A stretch of DNA of 64,000 nucleotides from Nocardioides panacis (GTDB lineage Bacteria; Actinomycetota; Actinomycetes; Propionibacteriales; Nocardioidaceae): contig NZ_CP077062.1 of NCBI RefSeq assembly GCF_019039255.1, positions 496,001 through 560,000 of the forward strand, read 5' to 3'. The number at the start of each line of letters is the position of its first letter. The first letter of the stretch is position 1. Below the pieces are notes generated by a model. The model ran no database searches. It was not told the origin of the DNA and saw only the letters and a program-made list of their open reading frames with translations. A program made the position numbers and the translations under genes. Positions 62,314-64,000 of this stretch are shown here, in pieces.

Positions 62314-62490
62314 TCACCCGAGCAACGGGCCGGCCCACCGCCAGTCGCCCTCGGGCCCGAGGTACTCCACCCGCTGGACCTCCTCGAGGTCGTCGTCGCC
62401 GGCCGCCCACGCCAGCGCGTCCGCGTGGGCGTCGAAGGCGGCCTCGGTCACGACCTGGCCCATGCCGTCGAGGAAGCGGTACGTCGTCAC
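62314..62490 (-). CDS. Small hypothetical protein
   Basis: 58 residues from GTG 62490: TTYRFLDGMGQVVTEAAFD, HADALAWAAGDD and VEYLGPEGDWRWAGP. The composition and strand-helix-strand pattern look coding, and the length suits a small actinobacterial protein. An upstream extension to 62565 is possible but overlaps the divergent MmcQ-like gene. No family is recognised. Confidence 0.55.
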   Translation of the reverse strand: MTTYRFLDGMGQVVTEAAFDAHADALAWAAGDDDLEEVQRVEYLGPEGDWRWAGPLLG

Positions 62491-62555
62491 GCCGACGACG
62501 CTAGTCCCCGGACGGGCCCACGTCAGCAGTCGGCGGGGCACGAGATGATGAGCGG

Positions 62556-62906
62556 GTGCCGACACGCATCGCGGAGTTCTTCGAGCTCGTGGACCAACTG
62601 CCGGAGGTCCGGCGCACGGACCACGGCCGCTACGTGAGGGTGATGGTCGGCGACCGGACGTTCGGCTACCTGTGGCCGGCGACCAGCACCGTGGGGCTCA
62701 AGCAGACCGTCGCCGAGCAGCTGTCGCTGGTCGCCGAGCGGCCCGACGTCTTCGAGGTGCAGTTCACCTCCGGCGGGTTCGGCTGGGTGGTGCTGCGCCT
62801 CGCGGGGGTCGAGCGCGACGAGCTCGCCGAGCTGGCCTTCGAGGCCTGGCGGCTGACCGCCCCGGACGACCTCGTCGCCGCCCGCGACGACCGGTTGCCG
62901 ACCTGA
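62556..62906 (+). CDS. MmcQ/YjbR-like protein
   Basis: 116 residues with the CyaY/YjbR-type fold pattern: ELVDQLPEVRRTDHGRYVRVMVGDRTFGYLWP, TVGLKQTVAEQLSLVAERPDVFEV and GGFGWVVLRLAGVERDELAELAFEAWRL. Proteins of this group are small, cytoplasmic and of uncertain, possibly DNA-binding, role. GTG 62556 is the start. Confidence 0.8.
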   Translation: MPTRIAEFFELVDQLPEVRRTDHGRYVRVMVGDRTFGYLWPATSTVGLKQTVAEQLSLVAERPDVFEVQFTSGGFGWVVLRLAGVERDELAELAFEAWRLTAPDDLVAARDDRLPT

Positions 62907-62925
62907 CCGGGGTCGGGGACGGGCG

Positions 62926-63790
62926 TCAGCCGACGTGCAGGACCCGGAGCGTCTGCGCCGCCATCCGCGACTCGCCGAGCGCGTTGGGGTGCACGACGAC
63001 CGGGTTGGTGCCCTGCAGCACCGGCTCCACCCAGCGCACCCCGATCGGCTGGCAGGCGTCGTGGCCCTCCGAGACGCCGGAGAGGTCGACGTACGTCGAC
63101 CCGGTCGCGGCGGCGGCCCGGCGCACGGCGTCGTTGAGGGTGGCCTGGATGCCGCGCAGGTAGGGGACGTCCCCGGTGGCGATCGGCATCCGGTCGAAGC
63201 AGCCGACCGTCTCGGGCAGGATCCACGGGTAGCCGAGGATCGCCACGTCGGCGGTCGGGGACTTCGCGTGGACCGCCTGCAGCGTCCTGACGAGCGCCGG
63301 GTAGGTGCTGGTCCGGATCGCGTCGGCGAACGAGGAGCCGTAGCGGTCCCGGCACGGGCTGCCCTGGCCGAGCGTGGACAGCCCGGCCGTGCCGCAGGAG
63401 AGGATCGAGCCGATGAAGGTGTTGCCGTCGTTGCCGCCGATCGTCATCGTGACCAGCTGGGTGTCGCCGCTCAGCGCGTCCAGCTGCGGTGCCACACCGG
63501 GGGGACTGGGAGGTGAAGTAGTCCTTGGTCTGCGCGGCGCCGCAGGTGACGTCGGTGAGCTGGGCGGTGGTGCGCGCCGCGACCAGGTGGGGGTAGCTGC
63601 GCGTCGAGCGCAGGCACGACGGCGGGGCGGCCGGGTCGGGTGGGAGGACGCCGGAGGCGGCGCTGTAGGAGTCGCCCAGCGCGACGTACCGCAGCGGGCT
63701 CTCGGAGGCGGCGGACGGCACCGCGGCGGGAACGGTCGCGGCCACGACTCCGGCCGCGGCGGTCAGGAGCGAGACGACGGTGCGGCGCAT
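62926..63790 (-). CDS. Secreted SGNH/GDSL hydrolase (frameshifted)
   Basis: 287 residues when repaired. A signal peptide (residues 1-31, ending VPSAAS) precedes ALGDSYSAASGV with the catalytic serine in block I, TIGGND in block III with its asparagine, and HPNALGESRMA with the catalytic histidine near the C terminus. Cysteine pairs (SCLRSTRSYPHLVA, CGAAQ) match the Streptomyces-type secreted lipase group. The break is a run of six G at 63499-63504; one base must be removed, giving SQSPGVAPQLDALSGD. Acts on an ester substrate outside the cell; substrate unknown. AGGGAGACCC precedes the ATG at 63790. Confidence 0.87.
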
Positions 63791-63862
63791 GGGTCTCCCT
63801 GGGTCGACGAGGGGGGTCGCAGGGAGCAACGCTCCACCGGCCGCGGGGTTACGCCGCGCGGG

Positions 63863-64000
63863 TCAGTACGGCGTGGAGGCGACCAGTCGCAGGGCCCGCG
63901 CCATCACGAACGGGTCGGCCTGCCGGTAGAGCCACGGGCGCCCGAACCAGAGGTACCCGTCGACGTACTGCGCGGCCAGGTCCCGCGTCGCCGCGGGCAG
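63863..64000 (-). CDS. C-terminal end of a protein, possibly a glycoside hydrolase (partial)
   Basis: A minus-strand frame enters from the right edge and stops at TGA 63863-63865, giving the last 45 residues: AAQYVDGYLWFGRPWLYRQ and ADPFVMARALRLVASTPY. The VDGYLWFGRPW segment resembles the end of secreted glycoside hydrolases of the GH6 type in related actinobacteria, but the resemblance is from memory and weak. The gene continues outside the window. Confidence 0.4.
   Translation of the reverse strand: MPAATRDLAAQYVDGYLWFGRPWLYRQADPFVMARALRLVASTPY

Noticed and set aside
8356-63504. Programmed frameshifting as an explanation for the broken genes
   Set aside because: The sites lack a common slippery heptamer and downstream structure, occur in unrelated families, and mostly need the same one-base removal at G/C runs, which fits sequence error better.
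1-64000. Search for tRNA, rRNA, CRISPR arrays, insertion sequences and prophage
   Set aside because: No cloverleaf-like segment, regularly spaced direct repeats, transposase motifs or terminal inverted repeats were seen; the holin-like domains belong to membrane fusions and are not evidence of a phage.

Overview
High-GC actinobacterial chromosome, most likely a Nocardioides-type member of the Nocardioidaceae. This rests on GC-rich coding with frequent GTG starts, the GAF-ANTAR pair, DUF1876/DUF1918/DUF7144/DUF6325 proteins, a Pls/PosA-type peptide synthetase and a LAL-type LuxR regulator. No rRNA, tRNA, CRISPR array, insertion sequence or prophage was recognised. About 65 protein genes are supported, two of them running off the window edges.

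Layout. 1-3846: a partial membrane protein, two GAF-ANTAR regulators, an RsbW-like ATPase and a LysR regulator. 3993-7059: a sulfonate-type operon (SsuD-like monooxygenase, flavin reductase, MHS transporter) diverging from the LysR gene. 7085-11881: phytase-like exported protein, DinB/maleylpyruvate-isomerase-like protein, DUF6325 protein and a GAF-PP2C phosphatase. 11999-16808: 2-oxoacid/acetoin dehydrogenase E1 alpha and beta, a stand-alone lipoyl domain, and an arylsulfatase. 16823-29300: small membrane proteins, lipid kinase, amphi-Trp protein, PAP2 phosphatase, trehalose-synthase-like glycosyltransferase, NhaA, zinc alcohol dehydrogenase, PPK2 polyphosphate kinase and a SulP transporter. 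29362-35115: phosphopantetheinyl transferase, M1 peptidase and the Pls/PosA-type synthetase. 35171-58010: a long run of stress-type genes (CHAD, AI-2E, cardiolipin synthase, LAL regulator, holin-type fusions, DUF2252, MFS exporter, DUF7144, DUF308). 58350-64000: LssY-like protein, secreted metallophosphoesterase, exported repeat-type protein, MmcQ-like protein, SGNH hydrolase and the 3' end of one more gene.

The strongest unexplained signal is a 17-bp imperfect inverted repeat, TCAYCC-N5-GGRTGA, in at least sixteen intergenic sites. Most lie 27-102 bp upstream of a start codon. All three DUF7144 genes and all three DUF6325 genes have one, as do PLDc_N/SHOCT proteins, AI-2E, the holin-phosphatase fusion and others. 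It looks like the operator of one regulon, perhaps a dormancy or stress response. Two further sites (GGGAC-N4-GTCCC) resemble the DosR/DevR consensus core and sit before the GAF-PP2C gene and the LssY-like gene.

Quality note. Ten genes carry eleven single-base frameshifts; all but one of these lie at G or C runs of 6-8 bases, and in every one but the phytase-like gene removing one base restores a family-like protein whose length is a multiple of three. They are annotated here as full-span genes. Uncorrected homopolymer insertions in the assembly are the likeliest cause, so these genes should not be read as real pseudogenes without checking.
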